A stretch of 64,000 bases of DNA from Micromonospora sp. C28SCA-DRY-2 (GCF_030519475.1 NZ_JAUMKD010000005.1:427324-491323), one strand, 5' to 3'; counted from the first letter of the stretch, positions 44,401 to 52,862 are shown. The notes: generated from the sequence alone by a model not told the origin. Translations and numbers: made by a program.

Positions 44401-45500
44401 CGAAGACCATCGCCTTCTCCAGCGCCAAGGCCGGCGGCGTGGCCTGGGAGTGGAACTTCGGCGACGGCAGCGCGCCGTCCCGCGAGGCCAACCCCACCCA
44501 CACCTACGCCGACTACGGCACCTACCAGGCGACGGTCAAGGTGACCTACGCCGACGGGGAGGTGGCCACCGGCAAGGTCCAGGTGGTGGTCGGCTGCGCC
44601 GCGCCGGACACCCGCAAGACGGTACGGATGCTCGACACCGACACCGGGGTGACCAACCACGAGGTGGGCGGCGACTGCACCGTCAACGACCTGATCGACG
44701 ACGAGCGCATGTGGACCGACCACGGCCAGTTCGTCAGCCACGTCGCCGGCGTGGTGGGCGACCTGCGCAAGGCCGGCGTCCTGGACAACCGCGAGGCGGC
44801 CGCGCTGCAGAAGGCCGCCGCCCAGTCGCCGATCGGCAAGGTCGCCGGCTACCAGCCGATCTTCGACGGCTCGGCGGGCTCGCTCGCCGACTGGCGGCAG
44901 GCGCCCGGCGGGTCGTTCACGCTCCAGCCGGACGGCTCGATCCGCAGCTCCGGCGGGCTCGGCATGCTCTGGTACGCCAAGCGGGAGTTCGCCGACTTCT
45001 CCCTGCGGTTGCAGTTCCGGGACGTCTCCACCGGCACCACGTACGCCAACAGCGGGGCGTTCGTCCGGTTCCCGGACCCGCGCACCCCGCTGGAGGAGCG
45101 GCCGGCCGGCAGTTGCGGCACGGTCGGGTCCGCCCGCAGTTCTCAGGCGTGGGTGGCGATCTACTGCGGTCACGAGATCCAGATCTACGACGGGCCCACC
45201 GGTGAGCCGCAGAAGACCGGGTCGATCTACAACTTCGACCCGGTCGGGCTGGACCAGGCCGGCGTGACGCCGAAGGGCCAGTGGAACGACTACGAGATCC
45301 GGGTGGTCGGGCAGCACTACACGATCACCCGCAACGGGGTCGTGATCAACGAGTTCGACAACACGCCGGGCAAGGCGTCGTCCCGCCAGGGCGACCCGCC
45401 GACCGACCTGCGCCAGTTCCTCAGCGGGTTCGTCGGGTTGCAGAACCACGGCACGAACGACCTGATCGAGATCCGCAACGTCCGGGTCAGGGAGCTGTAG
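41463..45500 (+). CDS. Giant secreted ThuA / discoidin / sorbosone-dehydrogenase / PKD / DUF1080 protein
   Basis: The product is 1345 residues with a signal peptide (about 1-53). Parts in order: first half of a ThuA-like domain (about 69-176, LLVFHGPVDQQ, GGFLGVHDAA); an F5/8-type discoidin domain (about 186-317, AKAIDGSTGTKWLTF, YRLNVTANGG); second half of ThuA (about 327-435, HPISWCQDYDGGRSFYTG); a glucose/sorbosone dehydrogenase beta-propeller (about 443-962, EEGLVGITLDPKF, CHAGGGMTFDESGNLYIGTG); a PKD domain (about 976-1043); a Cys module (C1045, C1072); and DUF1080 (about 1130-1345). The propeller type binds PQQ and oxidises sugars. AAGGAG at 41450-41455 supports ATG 41463. It looks like a one-chain machine for extracellular sugar binding, oxidation and cleavage. 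Confidence 0.88.
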   Translation: MAQHRSRLSRWVGRPPVDVTASPRHTTRRAVRRTGALAASAVLALGLLALPAQAAAPAPVRAAADAAAAVKLLVFHGPVDQQDDPVGKAVDAIRDLGGEHGFAVDASADPAVFTVGNLARYRAVVFLSANGVTLNDAQEAAFQAYIKGGGGFLGVHDAARAQPSSAWFTGLIGTRPAAGLPNAEKPVSATASAENPPNETAAKAIDGSTGTKWLTFNPTGWLAVKLAKPVVVSRYALTSANDFPGRDPKNWTLQGSEDGTSWIDLDTRSNETFPQRFQTRQFSFSNDKAYQHYRLNVTANGGEPLVQLAELWLIGPDAGPPPDSTVQEAVVDLTDRQHPANEGLPLTMKRSDQWINWDPSPVGRVHTVAQVEEGTYNPGLSGNGAFHPISWCQDYDGGRSFYTGMGRTEASYTTDRQFRSHLLGAIRWTAGLVRGDCQATVASNYRIERLTTTNQPGQLDQIGEPHGLTIAPDGTVFYIGKAACPSGPVVSWDDPKVGLGCGTIHRWDPKTKQVKLLTTLAVMGNRGSGSELVKNEEGLVGITLDPKFAQNGWVYVYWMPHESIDRVKRIGQRTVSRFTYDAAKQTIDQSTRKDLLHWDTQIHSCCHAGGGMTFDESGNLYIGTGDSNSSGGSNGYSGNNWTQEYQGVSFQDARRTSGNTNDLNGKILRIHPEPDGTYTIPPGNLFTGNEEGGGKTRPEIYVMGVRNIARIAWDPVNDWLTAAWVGPDAGAPNPELGPAKYETATIITSAGNQGWPYCMGNRQPYRDRSNTDATVLTGWYDCDNLKNTSPRNTGLVNIPPARDNMIWYSPQGGGPVYPKRADGSGLPTYQVGDETFTQPYLKGGGQAIMDGPTYQRENVDVDSGVAWPEYWDNKWFIGDQSNANNRIAVTVDPSKVPTAGPPAFAEDLRSIIRSGSGGTQLQSWMDAKFGPDGALYLLDYAGGFFSLHPNQKLIRVAYQGGPATPNPNHATARAVAPSTPKTIAFSSAKAGGVAWEWNFGDGSAPSREANPTHTYADYGTYQATVKVTYADGEVATGKVQVVVGCAAPDTRKTVRMLDTDTGVTNHEVGGDCTVNDLIDDERMWTDHGQFVSHVAGVVGDLRKAGVLDNREAAALQKAAAQSPIGKVAGYQPIFDGSAGSLADWRQAPGGSFTLQPDGSIRSSGGLGMLWYAKREFADFSLRLQFRDVSTGTTYANSGAFVRFPDPRTPLEERPAGSCGTVGSARSSQAWVAIYCGHEIQIYDGPTGEPQKTGSIYNFDPVGLDQAGVTPKGQWNDYEIRVVGQHYTITRNGVVINEFDNTPGKASSRQGDPPTDLRQFLSGFVGLQNHGTNDLIEIRNVRVREL

Positions 45501-45507
45501 CACCACC

Positions 45508-45548
45508 GGTGCCGGGTGCGGGGGAGACGCTCCTCCGCACCCGGCACC
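45508..45548 (+). terminator. Hairpin terminator after the ThuA/GSDH gene
   Basis: GGTGCCGGGTGCGG (45508-45521) pairs perfectly with CCGCACCCGGCACC (45535-45548), 8 bases after the stop. Confidence 0.8.
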
Positions 45549-45584
45549 GTGCTGTCCGCCCCGGGGCGTCCGGAGAATAAAGGA

Positions 45585-45713
45585 TACGGCCGTAACCGAC
45601 CCAGTGTCGGCCGACCGGCCCCGGACCACCCTCCGAATCCGAGTGTCGGTGATCGACGTACGGTTGACCTTCGATGTATCGAGATTTACGGTGACGACCG
45701 TAATCGGAGAAGG
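45585..45713 (+). promoter_or_regulatory. Promoter with overlapping TACGG inverted repeats before the beta-propeller gene
   Basis: TTGACC (45664-45669) and TACGGT (45687-45692) are spaced by 17 bases and resemble a sigma-70-type promoter. The -10 lies inside TTACGGT-GACG-ACCGTAA (45686-45703), and a related palindrome TACGGCCGTA is at 45585-45594, centre-to-centre 105 bp away, about ten helical turns. TCGAT-GT-ATCGA (45671-45682) is a further dyad in the spacer. GGAGAAGGG (45705-45713) is the ribosome binding site that favours ATG 45721 over ATG 45715. Confidence 0.55.
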
Positions 45714-45720
45714 GATGCCT

Positions 45721-47694
45721 ATGCCGTTCACTGGAAGTCGCCGTCTCGCCTCGGTCGCGGTCCTGGCGACCCTGGTCGCCGCCACAGCCGTGTCCGCCAC
45801 TCCCGCGCTCGCCGACCCACCGACCGAGACCCTGGTCGGCGTGCCGCACCACAACCTGGCCATCTACGGAGCCACCTTCGGCTCCACCCCGGACGGCGAC
45901 TACGCGTACGCCGTGGCGCGCGGCACCACCGGCGCGCTCAACGTCATCGACACCCGCACCGCGACGGTGGTCCGGACCCTGCCGCTGCCCGGCGCGGGCG
46001 GTTCGTGGGGCGGCACCGTCACCCCGGACGGCACCGCGTACATCGGCGCCGACAGCAAGCTGTTCCGCTACCGTCCCGGCGCCGACCACGTGGAGGACCT
46101 GGGCTCGCCCGCGCCGGGGGAGACGGCGACCTGGCGCCTGGCCAACGACGGCAAGCGGGTCTTCGTCGGCACCTTCCCCACCGGCAAGGTCTACTCCGTC
46201 GACCACCGCACCGGAGCGGTCCGCGACTACGGGCAGGTCTGGCCCGGTGAGCAGTACGTGCGCAGCATCGGTGTGGCGAACGGCAAGATCTACACCGGTC
46301 TGGGCACGGTCGCCCGGGTGGTCGAGGTGGACATCGAGTCCGGTGCCCGGCGGGAGATCCCGCTGCCCGAGCAGTACCGCGCCGAGCAGTTCGTCTACGA
46401 CCTCGACGTGCACCACAAGACGCTCTTCGCCCGGGTGACCAACAGCAACCGGGTGCTGGTGCACGACCTGACCACCGGGGAGTGGATCGCCGAGCTGGGC
46501 ACCGGCCGCGGCCTGGACTTCTCCACCCCGGACGACGACGGCAACGTCTACTTCGCGTCGAACTCGGCTCGGCTGATGGCGTACAACCTGAAGACCCGGA
46601 CGCTCACCCCGACCGCCTTCACCGGGTACGGCACGTCCCGCGGGTTCGGCTGGACCCACCTCGGTGGACCCGAGTGGCGCGGCCGGACCCTCGTCACGAT
46701 CGACCTCGGCGGCAAGATGTACTACTTCAACCCGATGACCGGGGCGAAGAAGGTGGTGACGGTTCCGGTGCCGGGGCTGCCCGCCCAGTTGCAGACGCTC
46801 GAAGCCGGCCCGGACGGCAGGATCTGGTCCAGCGGCTACCCCAGCGGCGGGATCACCTCCTACGACCCGGCGACCGGCGCGTTCGCCGAGAACGCCGGCG
46901 CGCTGGGCCAGGCCGAGGGCCTGCTCTCCTACCAGGGCAAGATCTACGCCGGCGTCTACCCCGGGGCGAACCTGTTCGAGCTCGACCCGACCAGGCCGAT
47001 CGTGCGCGGCACCAACCCGCGCCAGTTCGCCTCGCTCCGCACCGACCACCAGGACCGGCCGTTCGCCATCACCGGGGTCGGCGACCGGATCGCCTTCGGC
47101 ACCATCCCCGAGTACGGCCAGCTCGGCGGGGCGCTGGCCCTCGTCGACCCGGCCACCGGGGCCAAGGAGGTGCACCGCGACGTCGTACCGCAGCAGAGCG
47201 TGACCGCGCTGGCCACGGTCGGGAACCTGGTGCTCGGCGGCACCGGGATCTGGGGCGGCCTCGGCATCGCGCCGACCCAGACGGAGGCGAAACTCTTCCT
47301 CTGGGACCCGGCCACCGCGACGAAGGTCTGGGAGGGCCCGGCGATCCCGGGCGCCAAGGCGATCACCCGGCTGATCGTCGCGCCGGACGGCCGGGTCTGG
47401 GGGTCGACCGTCGGGACGCTCTTCGAGTTCGACCCGGTGAGCCGGACGGTGGTCAACACCGTCGAGGTGGAGCCCTTCGACTGGAACGTCGACCATGTCT
47501 GGCGCAGCGACCACCTGGCGGTGGCGCCGGACGGCGCGGTCTGCGGCAACTTCTGGACCACCGTCGCCTGCGTCGACCCGGCGACGCTGGCGGTGCGGAA
47601 GCTGGCCACCGGGATCAGCGACGTGTGGACCATGGACACCGCCGGCGTCATGTACTACGCCCGCGGCGGCGAGCTGTACCGGCTCACCCGCTGA
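45721..47694 (+). CDS. Secreted beta-propeller protein, function unknown
   Basis: The product is 657 residues with a signal peptide (about 1-30, LADPP at the cleavage site). The whole mature chain is made of short beta repeats of the YVTN/NHL/PQQ-propeller kind: GALNVIDTRTATVVRTLPLP, GGTVTPDGTAYIGADSKLFRY, GKVYSVDHRTGAV, AGPDGRIWSSGYPSGGITSYDPATG and VAPDGRVWGSTVGTLFEFDP. I see no catalytic signature. It follows the sugar-oxidation cluster but has its own promoter and terminator. It may bind a polysaccharide or act as a lyase-like or dehydrogenase-like propeller; I cannot choose. Confidence 0.85.
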   Translation: MPFTGSRRLASVAVLATLVAATAVSATPALADPPTETLVGVPHHNLAIYGATFGSTPDGDYAYAVARGTTGALNVIDTRTATVVRTLPLPGAGGSWGGTVTPDGTAYIGADSKLFRYRPGADHVEDLGSPAPGETATWRLANDGKRVFVGTFPTGKVYSVDHRTGAVRDYGQVWPGEQYVRSIGVANGKIYTGLGTVARVVEVDIESGARREIPLPEQYRAEQFVYDLDVHHKTLFARVTNSNRVLVHDLTTGEWIAELGTGRGLDFSTPDDDGNVYFASNSARLMAYNLKTRTLTPTAFTGYGTSRGFGWTHLGGPEWRGRTLVTIDLGGKMYYFNPMTGAKKVVTVPVPGLPAQLQTLEAGPDGRIWSSGYPSGGITSYDPATGAFAENAGALGQAEGLLSYQGKIYAGVYPGANLFELDPTRPIVRGTNPRQFASLRTDHQDRPFAITGVGDRIAFGTIPEYGQLGGALALVDPATGAKEVHRDVVPQQSVTALATVGNLVLGGTGIWGGLGIAPTQTEAKLFLWDPATATKVWEGPAIPGAKAITRLIVAPDGRVWGSTVGTLFEFDPVSRTVVNTVEVEPFDWNVDHVWRSDHLAVAPDGAVCGNFWTTVACVDPATLAVRKLATGISDVWTMDTAGVMYYARGGELYRLTR

Positions 47695-47704
47695 GCAGTG
47701 GTGG

Positions 47705-47739
47705 CCCGGGCGGGCGGCGGTCGCCGTCACCCGCCCGGG
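47705..47739. terminator. Hairpin between the convergent propeller and radical SAM genes
   Basis: CCCGGGCGGG (47705-47714) pairs with CCCGCCCGGG (47730-47739). The loop is also self-complementary in part. It can serve both convergent transcripts. Confidence 0.6.
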
Positions 47740-47850
47740 TCGCGGCGGCGCCCAACCCTCGCCCGGTCGCCCGGGTCGCGGCGGGGCCACCCGCCCGCCC
47801 GGTGGCCGGCCGCCCGGCGCACGCGGGGGAGCCGGGACCGGTCGTCCGGC

Positions 47851-49179
47851 CTACGCCGGCTGGGCGGCCTGGTCGGGCTCGGCGGGCAGGCTGTCCATGA
47901 ACGAACTGACCGAGAAGACCGCGTTGCCGGGGCCGGGCGGGCCGTATCCGGGCGGGCTGGACAGGCCGTGCGCCTCCATCGTCGCCCGGTACACCTCCAG
48001 CAGCCGGATGTGGTACTCCAGCGGGGCGCCCTGCGGGTTGGTGCGGCCCAGCGGGGTGGTCGGCTCCGGGCACCAGGTGGTGAACCGCGGGGTGATGCCG
48101 CGGGACATGAAGAACTCCAGCCCCTCGGCGGTGGAGGCGATCGCCTCGTCGACGCTGGTGAAGCCGAACGGCGCGGCCATCTCCACGCCCGCGACGAAGT
48201 TCGGGATCACGTTGCGGGGGCCGAACACCTCGGCCGAGTCGAGGATCCGGCGGTGCCACTCCTCGCGCCCGACGTACCGCTCCTTGCCGGGGCAGTACAG
48301 CTCGAACAGCCGCTTGTCCCACACCTCGTAGTTGGGGTGGTAGATGCGGATGCCGTAGTCGTGGAAGCGCTGCACGTCGGCCTTCGGCAGCGCCTGGGCG
48401 ACCACCTTGCCGATCCACCGGCCGGGGAACCGCTCCTCGATCGCCTTGGCGTACCGGCCGTAGAAGTCGGCCTCCCCGAGGCCCTCGACGGTGGAGGTGA
48501 CGCTGCCGCCGGTCAGCGTGTACGCCCGCGAGGCGCCCAGGGTGTCGTACCGGTCGATGATCTCCATCGCCTCCAGCACCTCGGCGACCGGCTTGACCCC
48601 GGTGTACGGGCGCTTGGCCGCCTTGTGCTGGCGCCAGTTGTGGTTGATGTCGCAGTACTGGCACTCCTCCTTGGCGCCGAAGTACTGGCAGACCCGGAAC
48701 ACGGTCAGGTAGATCAGGTAGCCCCACTGGATGGTCGGGGCCACCTCCATCACCGACTTGCCGTTGGCGAGCGTGTGGCGGTAGTACTCCGGCATCGGCG
48801 GCAGGCCCACGTCGGCGATCGGGCGGTCGTCCAGGTACAGCCGCAGCACCCCGTCACCGCCGTCCTTCACCCGGTACGGCGAGTCGGGGTTGACCCGCAC
48901 GGAGACGACAGTGCGGCGCAGCCCGTACGGCCCGCCGCTGAGCACGATCTCCTCCGGCGGCCGGCGCAGCGCGGCGGTGCCCAGCTCCGGCAGCGTGCGG
49001 TGGTCGAAGGAGAAGATGAAGTACGACTTCGGCTTGACCTCGCCGCCCTCGTTGTCGGTCAGCGCGGAGTCGTCGAAGGCCATGCCCCCGCGCAGCAGGT
49101 CTTCCTTGATCACGGCTTCCCGCGGCACGTGCGGGAACCGCCCCATCAGGTCCTCGATGAGATCAGTGCGGGTCTGCAT
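47851..49179 (-). CDS. Radical SAM protein with a non-canonical CX8CX2C cluster motif
   Basis: The product is 442 residues from ATG 49179, which has GGGGGA about 8 bases upstream; an earlier start at 49242 is possible. The iron-sulfur ligands appear to be C164, C173 and C176 (VCQYFGAKEECQYCDINHNW), spaced CX8CX2C in place of CX3CX2C. YTLTGGSVTST is the probable SAM-binding GGE-like motif, and IRIYHPNYEVWDKRLFELYCPG follows as in radical SAM barrels. Further Cys residues near 314 and 390 could bind a second site. The upstream minus-strand neighbour is a transketolase. I do not know the reaction. Confidence 0.82.
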   Translation of the reverse strand: MQTRTDLIEDLMGRFPHVPREAVIKEDLLRGGMAFDDSALTDNEGGEVKPKSYFIFSFDHRTLPELGTAALRRPPEEIVLSGGPYGLRRTVVSVRVNPDSPYRVKDGGDGVLRLYLDDRPIADVGLPPMPEYYRHTLANGKSVMEVAPTIQWGYLIYLTVFRVCQYFGAKEECQYCDINHNWRQHKAAKRPYTGVKPVAEVLEAMEIIDRYDTLGASRAYTLTGGSVTSTVEGLGEADFYGRYAKAIEERFPGRWIGKVVAQALPKADVQRFHDYGIRIYHPNYEVWDKRLFELYCPGKERYVGREEWHRRILDSAEVFGPRNVIPNFVAGVEMAAPFGFTSVDEAIASTAEGLEFFMSRGITPRFTTWCPEPTTPLGRTNPQGAPLEYHIRLLEVYRATMEAHGLSSPPGYGPPGPGNAVFSVSSFMDSLPAEPDQAAQPA

Positions 49180-49358
49180 GACTGGTTCCCCCCGGTCCGC
49201 CGTCGACGTCGCCAGCGTCACCACATCACCTGCCGCCGACACCGCGTCGGCGGCGGGTGGTGATCGTGTCCCCCGTCACGCTACCGTCGCCCGGCGGCCG
49301 ACCGGCAATCCGGTGGCCGGGGCGGTCCGCCGGCGGCCGGCCGGACGACCCGGTGGGC

Positions 49359-51239
49359 TCAGCTGGTCCGGGCCAACAGGTCGCGGGTGGCGGTGACGAT
49401 GGCGCTCACGCCGATGCCGGCCTGGTCCATCAGCTCGGCGGGGGTGCCGGAGGTGGGCAGCCCGCGGACCGCCAGCCGGCACACCTGCGCGGGGACGGCG
49501 AGGTCGGCCAGCGCCTCCAGCACGGCGGAGCCGAGCCCACCCTCCGGGTAGTGGTCCTCGACGACCACCAGCCGGCCGCCGGTGTCCCGGACGGCGTCGA
49601 GCAGCCGCTGGGAGTCCAGCGGCTTGACCGAGTACAGGTCGATCACCCGGGACTCGATCCCCTCGCCGGCCAACCGGTCGGCGGCGGCCAGGCAGTTGTG
49701 CGCGGTCACCCCGGCGCCGACCAGCGCGACCTGGTCGTGCGGCCCGCCGCCGCGCAGCAGCTTGCTGCCGCCGATCGGGAAGGTCTCGTCGTTGTCGTAG
49801 AGCACCGGGTGCCCGCCCCGGGTGGTGCGTAGGTAGCTGATCCCCGTGCAGTCGACCATCTGCGCGACGAGGGCGGCGCAGGACACCGCGTCGCTCGGGT
49901 AGAGCACGGTCGAGCCGTGGACGGCACGCATGGCGGCCAGGTCCTCCAGCCCCATCTGCGAGGGTCCGTCCGCCCCGATCTCCACCCCGGCGTGCGAGCC
50001 GCACAGGGCGATGTCGGCGCGCGAGATGGCGGCCATCCGGATGAAGTCGTACGCGCGGGAGAGGAACGCCGCGAAGGTCGAGGCGAAGGGCCGGTAGCCG
50101 CGCACCTGAAGGCCGACCGCCGCCGCGACCATCTGCTGTTCGGAGATGAACATCTCGAAGAACCGGTCGGGGTGGGCCTCGGCGAACCGGTCGGCCCGGG
50201 TGGAGTCGCTCACCTCGCCGTCCAGGGCGACCACGTCCGGGCGCGCGCCCAGGGCACGCAGCGCGTCCCCGTACGCGTTGCGGGTGGCGACCTTCGCGCC
50301 CTTGTCGTAGCGCGGCAGCTCGGGTGGCCGCCGGTCGGGGGCGGGGGCGGGCGGGGCCGGCTCGGGTCGCGGCCCGGTGACCTGGATCTGGCGTACCCCG
50401 CCGAGGGCCGCGACGGCCTGCTCGGCCTGCTCCGGCTTGATCGGTTTGCCGTGCCAGCCCGGCTGGTTCTCGACCCCGGCTATCCCCTTGCCCTTGAGCG
50501 TGCGGGCGAGCACCACGGTGGGACCGGTCGCCTGTCGGGCCCGGCCCAGCGCCTCGTCGATGGCGACCAGGTCGTGCCCGTCGATCACGATCGCCCGGCA
50601 GCCGAACGCCTCGACCCGGCGCCGGTAGGTGTCCAGGTCCCACTCCAGCTCGGTCTCGCCGCGCTGGCCGAACCGGTTCACGTCGACGATCGCTGTCAGG
50701 TTGCGCAGCCCGTAGTGGCCGGCCTTGTCCAGCGCCTCCCAGATCGAGCCCTCGGCCGTCTCGCTGTCCCCGCAGAGCACCCAGACGTGGAACGGCAGCC
50801 GGTCGAGGTGCTGGCCGGCCAGCGCGATGCCGACGCCGACCGGCAGCCCCTGGCCGAGCGAACCGGTGGCCACGTCGACCCAGGGCAGCGCCGGTGTGGG
50901 GTGCCCCTCCAGCCGCGAGCCGAACTGCCGGTAGGTGTCGACCAGCTCCTGGTCGGTGATCGCGCCGACGGCCTTGAAGACCGCGTACAGCAGCGGCGAG
51001 GCGTGGCCCTTGGAGAAGATCAGGTGGTCGTTGGCCCGGTTGCCCGGGTCCGCCCAGTCGTAGCGCAGGTGGCGGGAGATCAGCACGGCGAGCAGGTCGG
51101 CGGCGGACAGGCTCGACGTCGGATGCCCGGACCCGGCCCGGGTGCTGCACCTGATCGCGTCCACCCGCAGTTGGGCGGCGAGTTCGGCGAGCCGGCCGAC
51201 CTCATCCTCGCGCAGCACGCGCTCCGCTTCCATGGTCAC
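49359..51239 (-). CDS. Transketolase
   Basis: The product is 626 residues from GTG 51239, chosen because GGAGG sits 8 bases upstream; ATG 51233 and 51245 are alternatives. The thiamine-diphosphate domain is clear: HPTSSLSAADLLAVL, SKGHASPLLYAV, TGSLGQGLPVGVG and CGDSETAEGSIWEAL, with N in TAIVDVNRF closing the motif. The pyrimidine domain (FISEQQMVAAAVGLQ) and C-terminal domain are on the same chain. It moves two-carbon units between sugar phosphates. As it lies outside a pentose-phosphate cluster and beside a radical SAM gene, it may be a specialised paralogue. Confidence 0.93.
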   Translation of the reverse strand: MTMEAERVLREDEVGRLAELAAQLRVDAIRCSTRAGSGHPTSSLSAADLLAVLISRHLRYDWADPGNRANDHLIFSKGHASPLLYAVFKAVGAITDQELVDTYRQFGSRLEGHPTPALPWVDVATGSLGQGLPVGVGIALAGQHLDRLPFHVWVLCGDSETAEGSIWEALDKAGHYGLRNLTAIVDVNRFGQRGETELEWDLDTYRRRVEAFGCRAIVIDGHDLVAIDEALGRARQATGPTVVLARTLKGKGIAGVENQPGWHGKPIKPEQAEQAVAALGGVRQIQVTGPRPEPAPPAPAPDRRPPELPRYDKGAKVATRNAYGDALRALGARPDVVALDGEVSDSTRADRFAEAHPDRFFEMFISEQQMVAAAVGLQVRGYRPFASTFAAFLSRAYDFIRMAAISRADIALCGSHAGVEIGADGPSQMGLEDLAAMRAVHGSTVLYPSDAVSCAALVAQMVDCTGISYLRTTRGGHPVLYDNDETFPIGGSKLLRGGGPHDQVALVGAGVTAHNCLAAADRLAGEGIESRVIDLYSVKPLDSQRLLDAVRDTGGRLVVVEDHYPEGGLGSAVLEALADLAVPAQVCRLAVRGLPTSGTPAELMDQAGIGVSAIVTATRDLLARTS

Positions 51240-51465
51240 CGGCATCGCCTCCAGCCATCGGGTGTCCGCGCCGGCCGAGCACTCCCGCGGCCGTTCGCCA
51301 CGCGACCGGGCAGCCCTGCGCAACCGGCTCGACACCTACGGTAGTCAAGAAAGCGGGACGTCGTCCGGTAACAACCATTTGTACTAGTGCGCCCATCCGC
51401 GTCGGCGCACCCGCGCGACCGCTCCCGGCGAACGAACAGCCCGGCTCGCGCCACTCGCTCGTCGG

Positions 51466-51879
51466 TCAGGTGACCTCCGCCCCCGGGTGCGCGCTGTCCC
51501 ACTCCCGGTGGGACTGCGCAATCGCGGCCTTGTTCGCCAGGGACCAGTCGGCCAACTGTCGGACGAGCTGGCTCAGGCTCCGGCCTCGGTCGGTCAACTC
51601 GTACGTCACCGTCACCGGGACCGTGGGGAACGCGGTCCGCACCACGAGACCATCGCGTTCCAGCCGACGCAGGGTCAGGGTGAGCATCCGCTGGGAGATC
51701 CCATGGATGCCCCGCTGCAGTTCCCCGAAGCGCCGGGTGCCGGCGGACAGTTCAGCGACGGTCAGCACCGACCACTTGTCGCCGATGCGGTCCAGGACGT
51801 CGCGGATCCCGCAGTCCGGATACCCGGGCAGCCCGCAGGGCTCCAGCTGGTCGGTTACCGGGGTGTTCGCTGCTGACAC
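51466..51879 (-). CDS. HxlR-family transcriptional regulator
   Basis: The product is 137 residues. The winged-helix pattern is diagnostic: CGIRDVLDRIGDKWSVLTVAEL, RFGELQRGIHGISQRMLTLTLRRLERDGLV and YELTDRGRSL. Two Cys residues in the N-terminus (EPCGLPGYPDC) are a possible redox or electrophile sensor, as in QorR-type members. It is divergent from the reductase gene at 51963 with an 83-base gap, the usual arrangement for a regulator and its target. Confidence 0.93.
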   Translation of the reverse strand: MSAANTPVTDQLEPCGLPGYPDCGIRDVLDRIGDKWSVLTVAELSAGTRRFGELQRGIHGISQRMLTLTLRRLERDGLVVRTAFPTVPVTVTYELTDRGRSLSQLVRQLADWSLANKAAIAQSHREWDSAHPGAEVT

Positions 51880-51962
51880 GAAAGTGCCTCCTTGTACTCG
51901 CCGAGGTCGTTTTCCACGATCGGGCCGGTACCAATGATCACCACCCGGAAAGGGTCTGTCCC
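51880..51962. promoter_or_regulatory. Divergent promoter region between the HxlR and reductase genes
   Basis: This 83-base gap must hold both promoters and the regulator's site. TTGTACTCGCCGAGG and CGGTACCAATG carry GTAC cores that could be half-sites, but the dyad is poor. AAAGGG at about 51948-51953 precedes ATG 51963. On the minus strand AGGAGG at about 51892-51887 precedes the HxlR start. Confidence 0.4.
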
Positions 51963-52766
51963 ATGCTGCTCGTCACCGGTGCCTCCGGGCACCTGGGTTC
52001 ACTCATCCACGCCGGACTGGTCGACCGGGGGCTGTCCCCGGCGGCCGGCACCCGGACCCCCGACCGCTACGGCCTGCTGGGCCGGGCGATGGACTTCGAC
52101 GACCCGGCTGGACTCGACCTCTCCGGGGTGCGCACGCTGGTGCTGGTCTCCGCCGGCTACGGCGAGGACGATCTGGTCATCGCCCGGCATGACCGGGTGA
52201 TCACCGCCGCGGAGCAGCAGGGCGTGGAACACGTGGTGTACACCAGCCTCACCGCGGCCGGTGATCACCTGGCCTTCGCCCTGGCCCATCGCTGGACGGA
52301 ACGCCGCCTGCGCGACAGCCGGTTGAGCTGGACCATCCTGCGCAACGGGTTGTACGCGGAGCTGTTCGGTCAGTTGGCCGCTCCCGGCGCCGGTGCGATC
52401 AGGGCGCCCTTCGGCACGGGAGCGCTGGCCGCCGTGGCCCGGCAGGACCTGGCCGACGTCGCGGTGCAGGTGGCCGCGCAGCCGCACGCGCACCGCAACC
52501 GCACGTACGAGTTGGCGGGCCCGGTCGCGCTCACCGCCATCGACCTCGCCGACGCGCTCGGAGTGCCCTACCAGCCGGTGTCCCTCGCCGAGCAGCGCGC
52601 GGCACTGGCGGGCGCGGACCTGCTGCCGTTCCAACCGGCGATGCTGATGTCGATCTTCTCCGCGACGGCGGCCGGCTTCCTCGGTGCCACCGGCGACGAC
52701 CTCGCCGATCTGCTGCCGCGTCCGCCTCGTGCCGCGCTGCCGATCGCGATGGCGGCGGCGAGTTGA
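51963..52766 (+). CDS. NmrA-like / QorB-type NAD(P)H-dependent oxidoreductase
   Basis: The product is 267 residues. The Rossmann motif is LLVTGASGHLGSLI at the N-terminus; the rest follows atypical SDR a5 enzymes such as QOR2 (VVYTSLTAAGD, WTILRNGLYAE, YELAGPVALTAIDLADALG). These enzymes reduce quinones or related electrophiles with NADPH. It is divergent from the HxlR gene that probably controls it. A perfect 18-bp hairpin follows in the convergent gap. Confidence 0.9.
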   Translation: MLLVTGASGHLGSLIHAGLVDRGLSPAAGTRTPDRYGLLGRAMDFDDPAGLDLSGVRTLVLVSAGYGEDDLVIARHDRVITAAEQQGVEHVVYTSLTAAGDHLAFALAHRWTERRLRDSRLSWTILRNGLYAELFGQLAAPGAGAIRAPFGTGALAAVARQDLADVAVQVAAQPHAHRNRTYELAGPVALTAIDLADALGVPYQPVSLAEQRAALAGADLLPFQPAMLMSIFSATAAGFLGATGDDLADLLPRPPRAALPIAMAAAS

Positions 52767-52862
52767 CGCCTCGCCGGCGACCGCCACCGGCGTGAGGACG
52801 CGGCCCGTACGGTGCCACCCGGTGGCCCGACGGCGGCGGCCCGCGACCACCGGCGCGGAGAC

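Noticed and set aside
41364..45863. A 1499-codon open frame on the minus strand
   Set aside because: It is antisense to the ThuA/GSDH gene, has no family signature, and its composition (Arg, Val, Gly, Asp-rich runs) is what the complementary strand of GC-rich coding DNA gives.
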